Positions 39,081 through 44,376 of a DNA stretch of 44,376 nucleotides are shown piece by piece. A model generated the notes under the pieces. That model made no database searches. It was not told the DNA's origin and saw only the letters and a list, made by a program, of their open reading frames with translations. Position numbers and translations under genes: made by a program. The stretch comes from CAG-841 sp963656825 (lineage in GTDB: Bacteria; Bacillota; Clostridia; Oscillospirales; CAG-272), in contig CAVKJG010000011.1 in assembly GCA_963656825.1 (NCBI GenBank), positions 1-44,376 on the forward strand. The letters are read 5' to 3'. The stretch's first letter is position 1; every line of letters starts with the position of its first letter.

Positions 39081-40535
39081 TTATTTTACTGCCTCGCCGT
39101 AAAGAGCAAAGGCGTGAGCTTCGCTTATTTTTATATCGACAAATTTTCCCGTCATCGAATCGTCGCCGTCGAAAAGAACTATTTTAAGTCCAGTGTCGCG
39201 CNNNNNNNNNNGCCCCGTGAACTTGTCGGGATTGTTCTTGCTTTTTCCCTCGCAAAGCACACGGACGGTTTTTCCGACGTAGCGCTGTGCGCGCCGCTCT
39301 GCGATAGGCTCCTGAACCTTCAGCATGCGGAGAAAACGCTCCGTTTTTACTTCGTCCGGAACCTGCCGCTCGGATTTTGCCGCAGGAGTACCCTCCCGTT
39401 TTGAATAAATAAATGAAAACATCATATCAAAGCCCACGCGGCGTATCACGTCGAGCGTGCAGTCGAAATCCTCCTCGGTTTCGTCGGGAAAGCCAACTAT
39501 TATATCCGTTGAAAGCGATATATCCGGCACCTCTTGGCGAAGCTTTTCCGCAAGCGCCACATACGTTTCCGAGGTGTACTTTCTGTTCATTTCTTTAAGG
39601 ATTCTGTCGCTTCCGGACTGCATCGGCAAGTGAAAATGACGTTCTATTTTCGGGTTTTCCGCTATTGTTTTTATAAGCTTGTCGGGGACGTCCTTCGGGT
39701 GACTTGTCATAAATCTTACGATAAAGTCGCCCTCTGTTTTGCATATTTCGCCGAGCAGATCGGAAAAATCGACTCCGTATTCCTTGCCGTAGGAGTTTAC
39801 GTTCTGACCCAGAAGCGTTATTTCTTTGTAGCCGTCGCGCACAAGTCCCTCTATCTCCTTTATTATTTCTTCGGGACGGCGGCTTCTCTCTCTGCCGCGG
39901 ACATACGGCACTATGCAGTATGTGCAGAAATTGTTACAGCCGTACATTATGCTCACCCATGCGGCAAAATCGCTCTTTCTGCTGACGGGGATCTCCTCGC
40001 TTATCACAGCGTCGCCCGTATTTTCGGTAAAGCTTCTCTTTCCGGAAAACACGCATCCGCAAAGAATTTCGGGAAACTTCCACAGCGCCTCCGTACCGAA
40101 CGTGAAATCAACGTAAGGATAGCTGTTTTTTATCTTTTCAGCCATTTTCGGCTGTGATACCATACATCCGCAAACGCCTATTTTCAGCGCCGGATTTTTC
40201 GCCTTCAGGTGCTTGTAGCCTCCCGTCACCGAGAGAGCCTTTTTTTCCGCGTGATCTCTCACCGCGCAGGTGTTTACGACTATAAGATCCGCCTCCGCGG
40301 GATCGTCTGTAAGCGTGTATCCCATTTCCTGCGCCATTCCGGCAATTCTTTCGCCGTCGGCTTCGTTCTGCTGACAGCCGTAGGTAACAACACAGCACGC
40401 GCGGCGCTCTCCTCCGTCGCGCTCGGAGGTTATCTTTTCATATACTCTGCGCGCACATTCCCTTTGCTTTTCGGATTCCTCCGATGTTATTTCTCTTGCG
40501 CCGTATTTGTTTTTTGCTTCCATATTTTTTTGCAT
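39081..40535 (-). CDS. miaB: tRNA-2-methylthio-N6-dimethylallyladenosine synthase
   Basis: About 484 residues. The N-terminal MTTase domain has its three cluster cysteines in VTYGCQQNEAD, VVNTCAVRDHAEK and GVCGCMVSQ. The radical SAM core is MYGCNNFCTYCIVPYVRGRE (CxxxCxxC). The TRAM domain (~415-484) is interrupted by ten N at 39202-39211, so several residues after DKFTG are unknown. It adds the 2-methylthio group to i6A37 in tRNAs reading UNN codons. ATG 40535 is chosen after GGGAAG; a TTG at 40544 and an ATG at 40523 are alternatives. A ~50-residue N-terminal extension precedes the MTTase domain. Confidence 0.94.
   Translation of the reverse strand: MQKNMEAKNKYGAREITSEESEKQRECARRVYEKITSERDGGERRACCVVTYGCQQNEADGERIAGMAQEMGYTLTDDPAEADLIVVNTCAVRDHAEKKALSVTGGYKHLKAKNPALKIGVCGCMVSQPKMAEKIKNSYPYVDFTFGTEALWKFPEILCGCVFSGKRSFTENTGDAVISEEIPVSRKSDFAAWVSIMYGCNNFCTYCIVPYVRGRERSRRPEEIIKEIEGLVRDGYKEITLLGQNVNSYGKEYGVDFSDLLGEICKTEGDFIVRFMTSHPKDVPDKLIKTIAENPKIERHFHLPMQSGSDRILKEMNRKYTSETYVALAEKLRQEVPDISLSTDIIVGFPDETEEDFDCTLDVIRRVGFDMMFSFIYSKREGTPAAKSERQVPDEVKTERFLRMLKVQEPIAERRAQRYVGKTVRVLCEGKSKNNPDKFTGXXXXRDTGLKIVLFDGDDSMTGKFVDIKISEAHAFALYGEAVK
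39202..39211. other. assembly gap (10 N) inside miaB
   Basis: Ten N interrupt the TRAM domain coding sequence. Ten is a common placeholder length. The frame happens to be open on both sides, but a real length of 10 nt would leave the join out of phase by one base unless the placeholder is wrong. Confidence 0.98.
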
Positions 40536-40559
40536 ACTTCCCAAAATAATATTTTGTTA

Positions 40560-40588
40560 ATTATACAATATTTTTTACACTAAGTCAA
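40560..40588 (-). promoter_or_regulatory. promoter of the miaB-mutS-mutL-tgt-pyk run
   Basis: TTGACT (40588-40583), 17 bp, TATAAT (40565-40560) on the minus strand, 25 bp before the miaB start. Confidence 0.85.
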
Positions 40589-40630
40589 CACCGCGCGAAA
40601 TCATTTTAAAATAAGGTCACAATTTTTTTC

Positions 40631-40659
40631 TTGACAAACCGATTTTATTGTGCTATACT
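40631..40659 (+). promoter_or_regulatory. promoter of the leader ORF - GNAT transcript
   Basis: TTGACA (40631-40636), 17 bp, TATACT (40654-40659). Confidence 0.85.
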
Positions 40660-40691
40660 TTACAAAATTTTTGAAAAGGAGCGAAATAATT

Positions 40692-40811
40692 ATGTCTTCG
40701 GGAACGTCTGCTTATATGAAAAATACCGCTTTCAAGCGTACAAACGCTCCTGCCGCGCAGAAGAGCGCTTTGCGCCTGCGCCGCCATACCCTTTCTCGCG
40801 CGGAAGAATAA
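40692..40811 (+). CDS. 39-aa leader peptide of a third attenuator, Arg-rich C-terminus
   Basis: ATG 40692 to TAA 40809, with SD AAGGAG ten bases upstream and a consensus promoter. The peptide starts MSSGTSAYMKNTAFKR and ends ALRLRRHTLSRAEE. Inside it, GCGCTTTGC (40765-40773) is the exact complement of GCAAAGCGC (40830-40838) at the base of the downstream terminator, and GCCGCGC (40752-40758) can pair with GCGCGGC (40835-40841). A hairpin CGGAAGA / TCTTCCG brackets the stop codon. So ribosome position on the leader can decide between terminator and read-through. No family is recognised and the signal is unknown. Confidence 0.65.
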   Translation: MSSGTSAYMKNTAFKRTNAPAAQKSALRLRRHTLSRAEE

Positions 40812-40836
40812 ATCTTCCGTACAAAACGGGCAAAGC

Positions 40837-40871
40837 GCGGCGCGACAGGTAATTGTCACGCCGCTTTTTTA
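40837..40871 (+). terminator. attenuator terminator before the GNAT gene
   Basis: Arms GCGGCGCGACA / TGTCACGCCGC (one mismatch) around GGTAAT, then six T, 45 bp before the GNAT start. Confidence 0.85.
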
Positions 40872-40915
40872 TCGGAATTTATAAACATTTATTCTTCATG
40901 GAAGGAGAAATCAAA

Positions 40916-41485
40916 ATGGAAATCACAGTTGACACAAGTAAAATAAGAATAGAAACAAAGCGTCTTGTTCTCAGAGGCTTCCGCGCAGACGATCTTTCAG
41001 ATTTTTACGATTATGCAAAGGTCGAAGGCGTCGGCGAATGCGCCGGCTGGTCGCATCACAAATCAATCGAAGAAAGCCGCGAAATACTTTCAAAGTTCAT
41101 TGAAGACAAAAACGTTTTCGCCGTAGTTGACAAAGGCAGCGGAAAGGTCATCGGAAGCGTCGGCATTAAAGATCCGGACGAGGCGACCGTCTCGCGCTTT
41201 CCGGACGTCAAAGTGAAAGAGATCGGCTATGTCCTCGCAAAAGATTATTGGGGCAAAGGACTTATGACCGAAGCGGCACAGGCTGTCGTCTGCTACTGCT
41301 TTGACGAGCTTAATCTCGACGCCGTTTCGGCAAGATACTTTGTCGGAAACGACCGCTCGCGTCGGGTGATAGAAAAATGCGGCTTTGAATATTTTGCCGA
41401 CACGGAATTTCATTCGGCGTCGCTTGGCACGGATTACAGGTGCATGGATTATATTCTTCGGAACAAAAGAAAAAATATCGGATAA
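40916..41485 (+). CDS. GNAT N-acetyltransferase (RimJ/RimL type)
   Basis: 189 residues: IETKRLVLRGFRADDLSDFY, KVIGSVGIKDPDE, the acetyl-CoA loop in IGYVLAKDYWGKGLMTEAAQ and the C-terminal ARYFVGNDRSRRVIEKCGFE. The start is ATG 40916 with AAGGAG eight bases upstream; earlier in-frame starts overlap the attenuator terminator. Being controlled by a leader-peptide attenuator suggests a role in coping with a translation stress or an antibiotic, as with other inducible resistance acetyltransferases. That is inference, and the substrate is unknown. Confidence 0.87.
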   Translation: MEITVDTSKIRIETKRLVLRGFRADDLSDFYDYAKVEGVGECAGWSHHKSIEESREILSKFIEDKNVFAVVDKGSGKVIGSVGIKDPDEATVSRFPDVKVKEIGYVLAKDYWGKGLMTEAAQAVVCYCFDELNLDAVSARYFVGNDRSRRVIEKCGFEYFADTEFHSASLGTDYRCMDYILRNKRKNIG

Positions 41486-41490
41486 TTCTC

Positions 41491-41540
41491 TTGACAAAAT
41501 GCTTTACCGGTGATATACTGTGTAAAGCATTTTGCTTTAC
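41491..41540 (+). promoter_or_regulatory. ylxM-ffh promoter with overlapping GTAAAGC/GCTTTAC repeats
   Basis: TTGACA (41491-41496), 17 bp, TATACT (41514-41519). GCTTTAC occurs in the spacer (41501-41507) and again in a palindrome GTAAAGC-ATTTT-GCTTTAC (41522-41540) at the transcript start. The repeats could be operator sites or form a 5' hairpin on the mRNA. Confidence 0.7.
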
Positions 41541-41562
41541 ACAACAATAACGGAGGCTCGTC

Positions 41563-41883
41563 TTGGCTGAAAAAGATCTTTCGCTTACGATACTTTTCGA
41601 TATCTACGGCGGACTTCTTTCCGAAAACGAAAGAACCGCCTTTGAATATTATTACTGCGACGACCTCTCCCTTTCCGAAATTTCGGAGCTTATGGAAATG
41701 ACGCGTCAGGGAGCGCGCGACAATATCGTCCGCGCCGAAAAGCTCCTGCGCGACAGCGAAAGCAAGCTCGGACTGAAAGAAAAGCTGCTTGAAGCCGACC
41801 GCCTCATAGCGTCGGCAAAAAAAGCCCTCTCGGACGGCGACGCCGCTCTTGCGGGCAAAATACTCGATAAAATAAAATTGTAA
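41563..41883 (+). CDS. ylxM: YlxM family DNA-binding protein (SRP operon)
   Basis: A 106-residue UPF0122/YlxM protein with a sigma-region-4-like HTH: FDIYGGLLSENERTAFEYYY, LSLSEISELMEMTRQGARDN. The rest is a coiled helix. It starts at TTG 41563, chosen because GGAGG lies six bases upstream and homologues begin at this point. It is 18 bp before ffh, the conserved arrangement; in relatives it stimulates or regulates SRP assembly. Confidence 0.93.
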   Translation: MAEKDLSLTILFDIYGGLLSENERTAFEYYYCDDLSLSEISELMEMTRQGARDNIVRAEKLLRDSESKLGLKEKLLEADRLIASAKKALSDGDAALAGKILDKIKL

Positions 41884-41901
41884 TCCAAGGAGGGCAAATA
41901 T

Positions 41902-43239
41902 ATGTTTTCCGGACTTTCCGAAAAGCTGTCTGCGGCTCTCAAAAAATTCAAAAACAAAGGCAAGCTCACCGAAAAAGATGTACGCGAGGGTATGCGCGCC
42001 GTAAAAATGGCGCTTCTCGAAGCCGACGTAAACTTTTCGGTGGTAAAGGACTTTGTGGCAAAGGTGACCGAAAGAGCCGTAGGCTCGGAAGTGCTTGAAA
42101 GCCTTGTGCCGTCACAGCAGATAGTTAAAATAGTAAACGAAGAGCTTACCGCTCTTATGGGTTCAACGCAATCAAAGCTCATAATATCGCCGAAGCCTCC
42201 GACAATCGTTATGATGACGGGACTTCAGGGCGCAGGTAAGACGACGCACTCGGCAAAGCTTGCCGCCTATATGAAAAAGCAAGGAAAAAATCCTATGCTT
42301 GCGGCTTGCGACGTATACCGTCCCGCCGCAATTCAACAGCTTAAAGTTGTAGGCGAAAAGGTTGGCGTTCCCGTGTATTCGGAGGACGGCTCAAAATCGC
42401 CCGTAAAAATTGCCGAACACGCCGTCGAATACGCAAAGAAAAACTGTCTTGACCTTGTTATCATAGATACCGCCGGTAGACTTCAGATAGACGAAGATAT
42501 GATGGATGAGCTGAAACGCATGAAGGAAGCCGTTTCTCCGTCGGAAATACTTCTTGTGGTGGACGCAATGACAGGTCAGAACGCCGTGAACGTTGCAAAA
42601 ACCTTTGACGAAATGCTCGATATCACCGGAGTGATAATGACAAAGCTTGACGGCGATACGCGTGGCGGCGCAGCGCTTTCCGTCAAATATGTAACCGGTA
42701 AACCGATAAAATTCATCGGGACGGGAGAAAAGCTTGACGAAATCGAACCGTTCTACCCCGACAGAATGGCGCAGAGAATTCTCGGAATGGGCGATATGCT
42801 TACGCTTATTGAAAAAGCTCAGCAATCGTTTGACGAGAAAAAAGCCGCCGAGCTTGAAGAAAAGCTCCGCAAATCAAGATTTACCCTTACGGATTATCTT
42901 GATCAGATGGGACAGCTTAAAAATATGGGATCGCTTGAATCCATCGCGGCTATGATGCCCGGTATGAATTCCGCCGCACTCAAAGACGCAAAGGTCGATG
43001 AAAAAGCCATGGCGCATATGGAAGCGATAATTCTTTCGATGACGCCCGCAGAACGCGAAAAGCCCGAAAGTCTCAATTCATCGCGCAAAAAACGTATTGC
43101 CGCAGGCTCGGGAACGTCGGTGGAAGAAATCAACCGCGTGCTTAAACAATATGAACAGGTCTGCAAGCTGATGAAACAGTTTGCCGGCGGAAAAGGCTTC
43201 GGTAAAGGACGTTTCGGAAAAAATCCGTTCGGACTTTAA
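41902..43239 (+). CDS. ffh: signal recognition particle protein Ffh
   Basis: 445 residues. The N domain is at 1-90, and the G domain has GLQGAGKTT, DVYRPAAIQQL, DTAGR and TKLDGDTRGGAALSV. The methionine-rich M domain (~300-445) has the RNA-binding SSRKKRIAAGSGTSVEEINR. With the SRP RNA at 31493-31769 it targets membrane and secreted proteins to FtsY. AAGGAGGGC precedes the ATG. Confidence 0.97.
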   Translation: MFSGLSEKLSAALKKFKNKGKLTEKDVREGMRAVKMALLEADVNFSVVKDFVAKVTERAVGSEVLESLVPSQQIVKIVNEELTALMGSTQSKLIISPKPPTIVMMTGLQGAGKTTHSAKLAAYMKKQGKNPMLAACDVYRPAAIQQLKVVGEKVGVPVYSEDGSKSPVKIAEHAVEYAKKNCLDLVIIDTAGRLQIDEDMMDELKRMKEAVSPSEILLVVDAMTGQNAVNVAKTFDEMLDITGVIMTKLDGDTRGGAALSVKYVTGKPIKFIGTGEKLDEIEPFYPDRMAQRILGMGDMLTLIEKAQQSFDEKKAAELEEKLRKSRFTLTDYLDQMGQLKNMGSLESIAAMMPGMNSAALKDAKVDEKAMAHMEAIILSMTPAEREKPESLNSSRKKRIAAGSGTSVEEINRVLKQYEQVCKLMKQFAGGKGFGKGRFGKNPFGL

Positions 43240-43330
43240 TAAAACAAGTATAAATTCATTGGCGGCAAAACGCCTGCGATGATTTTTATAAAAAATTTTT
43301 TATATTATATTTTTTTCGGAGGAAAATAAA

Positions 43331-43576
43331 ATGGCAGTTAAAATCAGACTTAAAAGAATGGGCGCAAAGAAAGCCCCCTTCTATCGCGTAGTTGTTGCTG
43401 ATTCCCGTTACCCTCGTGACGGCAGATTTATCGAGGAGCTCGGACACTACAACCCTACAACAGATCCCGCTGATATCAAAATCGACATTGAAAAAGCTCA
43501 GACATGGATCAAAAACGGTGCTCAGCCCACGGAAACCGTTAAGTCACTTCTTAAAAAGGCCGGCATGACCGAGTAA
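43331..43576 (+). CDS. rpsP: 30S ribosomal protein S16
   Basis: 81 residues: MAVKIRLKRMGAKKAPFYRV, then VADSRYPRDGRFIEELGHYN, the complete S16 fold at normal length. CGGAGGAAA precedes the ATG. It follows ffh by ~90 bp and comes before khpA, the standard ffh-rpsP-khpA order (rimM, trmD and rplS usually follow but are not here). Confidence 0.98.
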   Translation: MAVKIRLKRMGAKKAPFYRVVVADSRYPRDGRFIEELGHYNPTTDPADIKIDIEKAQTWIKNGAQPTETVKSLLKKAGMTE

Positions 43577-43591
43577 TTCGGGGTGCGTATA

Positions 43592-43828
43592 ATGGTCGAT
43601 TACAAAGAAACACTTGCAAACATCGCGCGCGCGATTGTCGATAAACCTGAAGAAGTCCGCGTTACCGAAAAGGATAATACCTCTACCGCGATAACGCTTG
43701 AGCTCTCCGTTGCGCCCGATGATATGGGCAAGGTTATCGGTAAGCACGGCAGGATAGCGCAGGCTATCCGCCAGATAATGAGAACCGCCTCCGCAGGCGG
43801 AAAACGAATCATCGTTGATATTCGCTGA
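43592..43828 (+). CDS. khpA: KH-domain RNA-binding protein KhpA
   Basis: 78 residues with one KH domain. The GxxG loop is in DDMGKVIGKHGRIAQAIRQI. KhpA proteins bind RNA, often with KhpB, and influence cell division and elongation. ATG 43592 is preferred over a GTG at 43583 because GGGG lies eight bases before it. The rimM/trmD/rplS genes that normally follow are replaced by a terminator and a toxin-antitoxin locus. Confidence 0.95.
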   Translation: MVDYKETLANIARAIVDKPEEVRVTEKDNTSTAITLELSVAPDDMGKVIGKHGRIAQAIRQIMRTASAGGKRIIVDIR

Positions 43829-43830
43829 AA

Positions 43831-43864
43831 GAAAACCCCCGCACCATTGGTGCGGGGTTTTTAC
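43831..43864 (+). terminator. terminator of the ffh-rpsP-khpA transcript
   Basis: Stem CCCCGCACC / GGTGCGGGG around ATT, followed by TTTTT. Confidence 0.9.
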
Positions 43865-43867
43865 ATC

Positions 43868-43896
43868 TTGACTTTTTCGACAATTTATGCTATAAT
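43868..43896 (+). promoter_or_regulatory. toxin promoter, copy 1
   Basis: TTGACT (43868-43873), 17 bp, TATAAT (43891-43896). The same promoter recurs at 44214-44242. The 5' leader that follows (43903-43992) contains CCCTC / GAGGG and CTCCCTCA / TGAGGGAG hairpins (43961-43984). The second hides the GGAGG SD, so toxin translation is probably repressed by default. Confidence 0.85.
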
Positions 43897-43992
43897 TCTG
43901 TCAGAAGCTGTCAAGCACGGCGGCGGTTGACTTCCCTCACTCCGAGGGAGGACCTTTTTTCTCCCTCAGATCATTTTGAGGGAGGTGATATT

Positions 43993-44085
43993 ATGTACAT
44001 AACGCTTACGGAGCTTATCGCAATTTTAACTCTTTGCGTTCTCCTTGCCGACTGCATACTTAGTCACTATAACGAAAAAAGATAA
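43993..44085 (+). CDS. small hydrophobic type I toxin-like peptide, copy 1
   Basis: 30 residues: MYITLTELIAILTLCVLLAD then CILSHYNEKR. One membrane helix with a charged tail is the layout of TxpA/BsrG and holin-like type I toxins. ATG 43993 has GGAGGTGAT just upstream, inside a masking hairpin. An antisense promoter downstream and a shared terminator complete the locus. The toxin call is by architecture; toxicity is not shown. Confidence 0.7.
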   Translation: MYITLTELIAILTLCVLLADCILSHYNEKR

Positions 44086-44166
44086 CCGCCTACTGACCAA
44101 GAACGCGGTTACCTTTTTTTAATCGCACTTAGGGAAGCCAACCGTTGCCGGACAGCTTCTCTTTTC
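44074..44166 (-). ncRNA. candidate antisense antitoxin RNA
   Basis: From the minus promoter at 44201-44173 a ~90-nt RNA would run to the shared terminator, complementary to the 3' end of the toxin mRNA. Its start (AGAAGCTGTCC, then GGTTGGCTTCCCT) resembles the 5' leader of the toxin mRNA (AGAAGCTGTCA, GGTTGACTTCCCT). Convergent overlap at the 3' end is the TxpA/RatA plan. Confidence 0.6.
44075..44120. terminator. bidirectional terminator shared by toxin mRNA and antisense RNA
   Basis: Arms GATAACCGC (44081-44089) and GCGGTTACC (44105-44113) with one mismatch. Seven T follow on the plus strand and six T on the minus strand. Confidence 0.8.
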
Positions 44167-44172
44167 ATTTGT

Positions 44173-44201
44173 ATTATACACCATACAGTGCGATTTGTCA
44201 A
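44173..44201 (-). promoter_or_regulatory. antitoxin RNA promoter
   Basis: A consensus pair on the minus strand: TTGACA (44201-44196), 17 bp, TATAAT (44178-44173). Confidence 0.85.
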
Positions 44202-44213
44202 CACTTTTTTATC

Positions 44214-44242
44214 TTGACTTTTTCGACAATATATGCTATAAT
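44214..44242 (+). promoter_or_regulatory. toxin promoter, copy 2
   Basis: TTGACT (44214-44219), 17 bp, TATAAT (44237-44242), followed by the same leader with conserved stems and altered loops. Confidence 0.85.
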
Positions 44243-44338
44243 TTCACAAGAAGCTGTCAAGCACGGCGGCGGTTGACTTCCCTCTCTTCGAGGGAGGACC
44301 TTTTTTCTCCCTCAATAAGTGTTGAGGGAGGTGATATT

Positions 44339-44376
44339 ATGTACATAACGCTTACGGAGCTTATCGCAATTTTAAC
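44339..44376 (+). CDS. type I toxin-like peptide, copy 2 (partial at window end)
   Basis: The first 12 codons, MYITLTELIAIL, are identical to copy 1. The SD lies in CTCCCTCA / TGAGGGAG with a different loop (ATAAGTGT). Confidence 0.7.
   Translation, partial: MYITLTELIAIL

Larger units (their letters stand above)
43867..44376. repeat. tandem duplication of the toxin unit (~346-bp period)
   Basis: The segment 43867-44030 recurs at 44213-44376 with few changes, which lie mainly in hairpin loops. The second copy is cut by the window end. Confidence 0.9.

Overview
The window looks like a chromosomal contig from an uncultured, anaerobic, gut-type Firmicute (class Clostridia). This rests on several signs: the ylxM-ffh-rpsP-KH gene order, a long Bacillus/Clostridium-type SRP RNA next to dnaX, a THF riboswitch in front of folT, a GlpA / FAD oxidoreductase / DUF1667 cluster, an ECF sigma factor with a C-terminal extension, and strong SD sites and TTGACA-N17-TATAAT promoters. 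A 10-N gap inside miaB shows a draft or metagenome assembly. No rRNA, CRISPR array, transposase, integrase or phage gene was seen.

Layout. 1-4.0 kb (minus): a partial ECF sigma factor, a large secreted and membrane-anchored cohesin-like/CxxC-repeat protein, and a lipoprotein. 4.0-9.8 kb (minus): a tight run folT - araC regulator - HAD phosphatase - GlpA-like dehydrogenase - FAD oxidoreductase - DUF1667 protein, headed by a THF riboswitch. 9.8-13.9 kb: lipoprotein, DNA polymerase I, tRNA-Thr, an SDR oxidoreductase. 14.0-19.3 kb (plus, an accessory-looking island): an ABC importer of the TrpXYZ type and a MATE exporter, each behind its own leader-peptide attenuator. The MATE cassette lies between 206-bp direct repeats and ends in a broken gene. 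19.3-26.6 kb: GNAT, two tRNAs, a deoxynucleoside salvage pair (deoC-pdp), a GH106-like glycosidase, and an E2-like protein lacking its catalytic motif. 26.6-28.9 kb: an XRE regulator and a pilin-like beta-helix surface protein. 28.9-40.6 kb (minus): recR, ybaB, dnaX, SRP RNA, pyk, tgt, mutL, mutS, miaB. 40.6-44.4 kb (plus): GNAT behind a third leader-peptide attenuator, then ylxM, ffh, rpsP, khpA, and a tandem type I toxin-antitoxin locus cut by the window end.

How it works together. The housekeeping blocks cover replication and repair (polA, dnaX, recR, mutSL), tRNA modification (tgt, miaB) and SRP-dependent secretion (SRP RNA, ylxM, ffh). The accessory genes are notable mainly for their switches. 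The pilin-like gene has a promoter whose -35/-10 spacer contains a run of 14 G, the hallmark of slipped-strand phase variation; a second copy of its -10/G-run lies inverted 75 bp away. The ABC importer has a trp-type 1:2 / 2:3 / 3:4 attenuator whose control codons are five tyrosines, which suggests a tyrosine-responsive transporter in a group that normally uses T-boxes. Two further leader ORF/terminator units precede the MATE exporter and a GNAT. All functional calls are from reading the sequence and family knowledge; no search was run.
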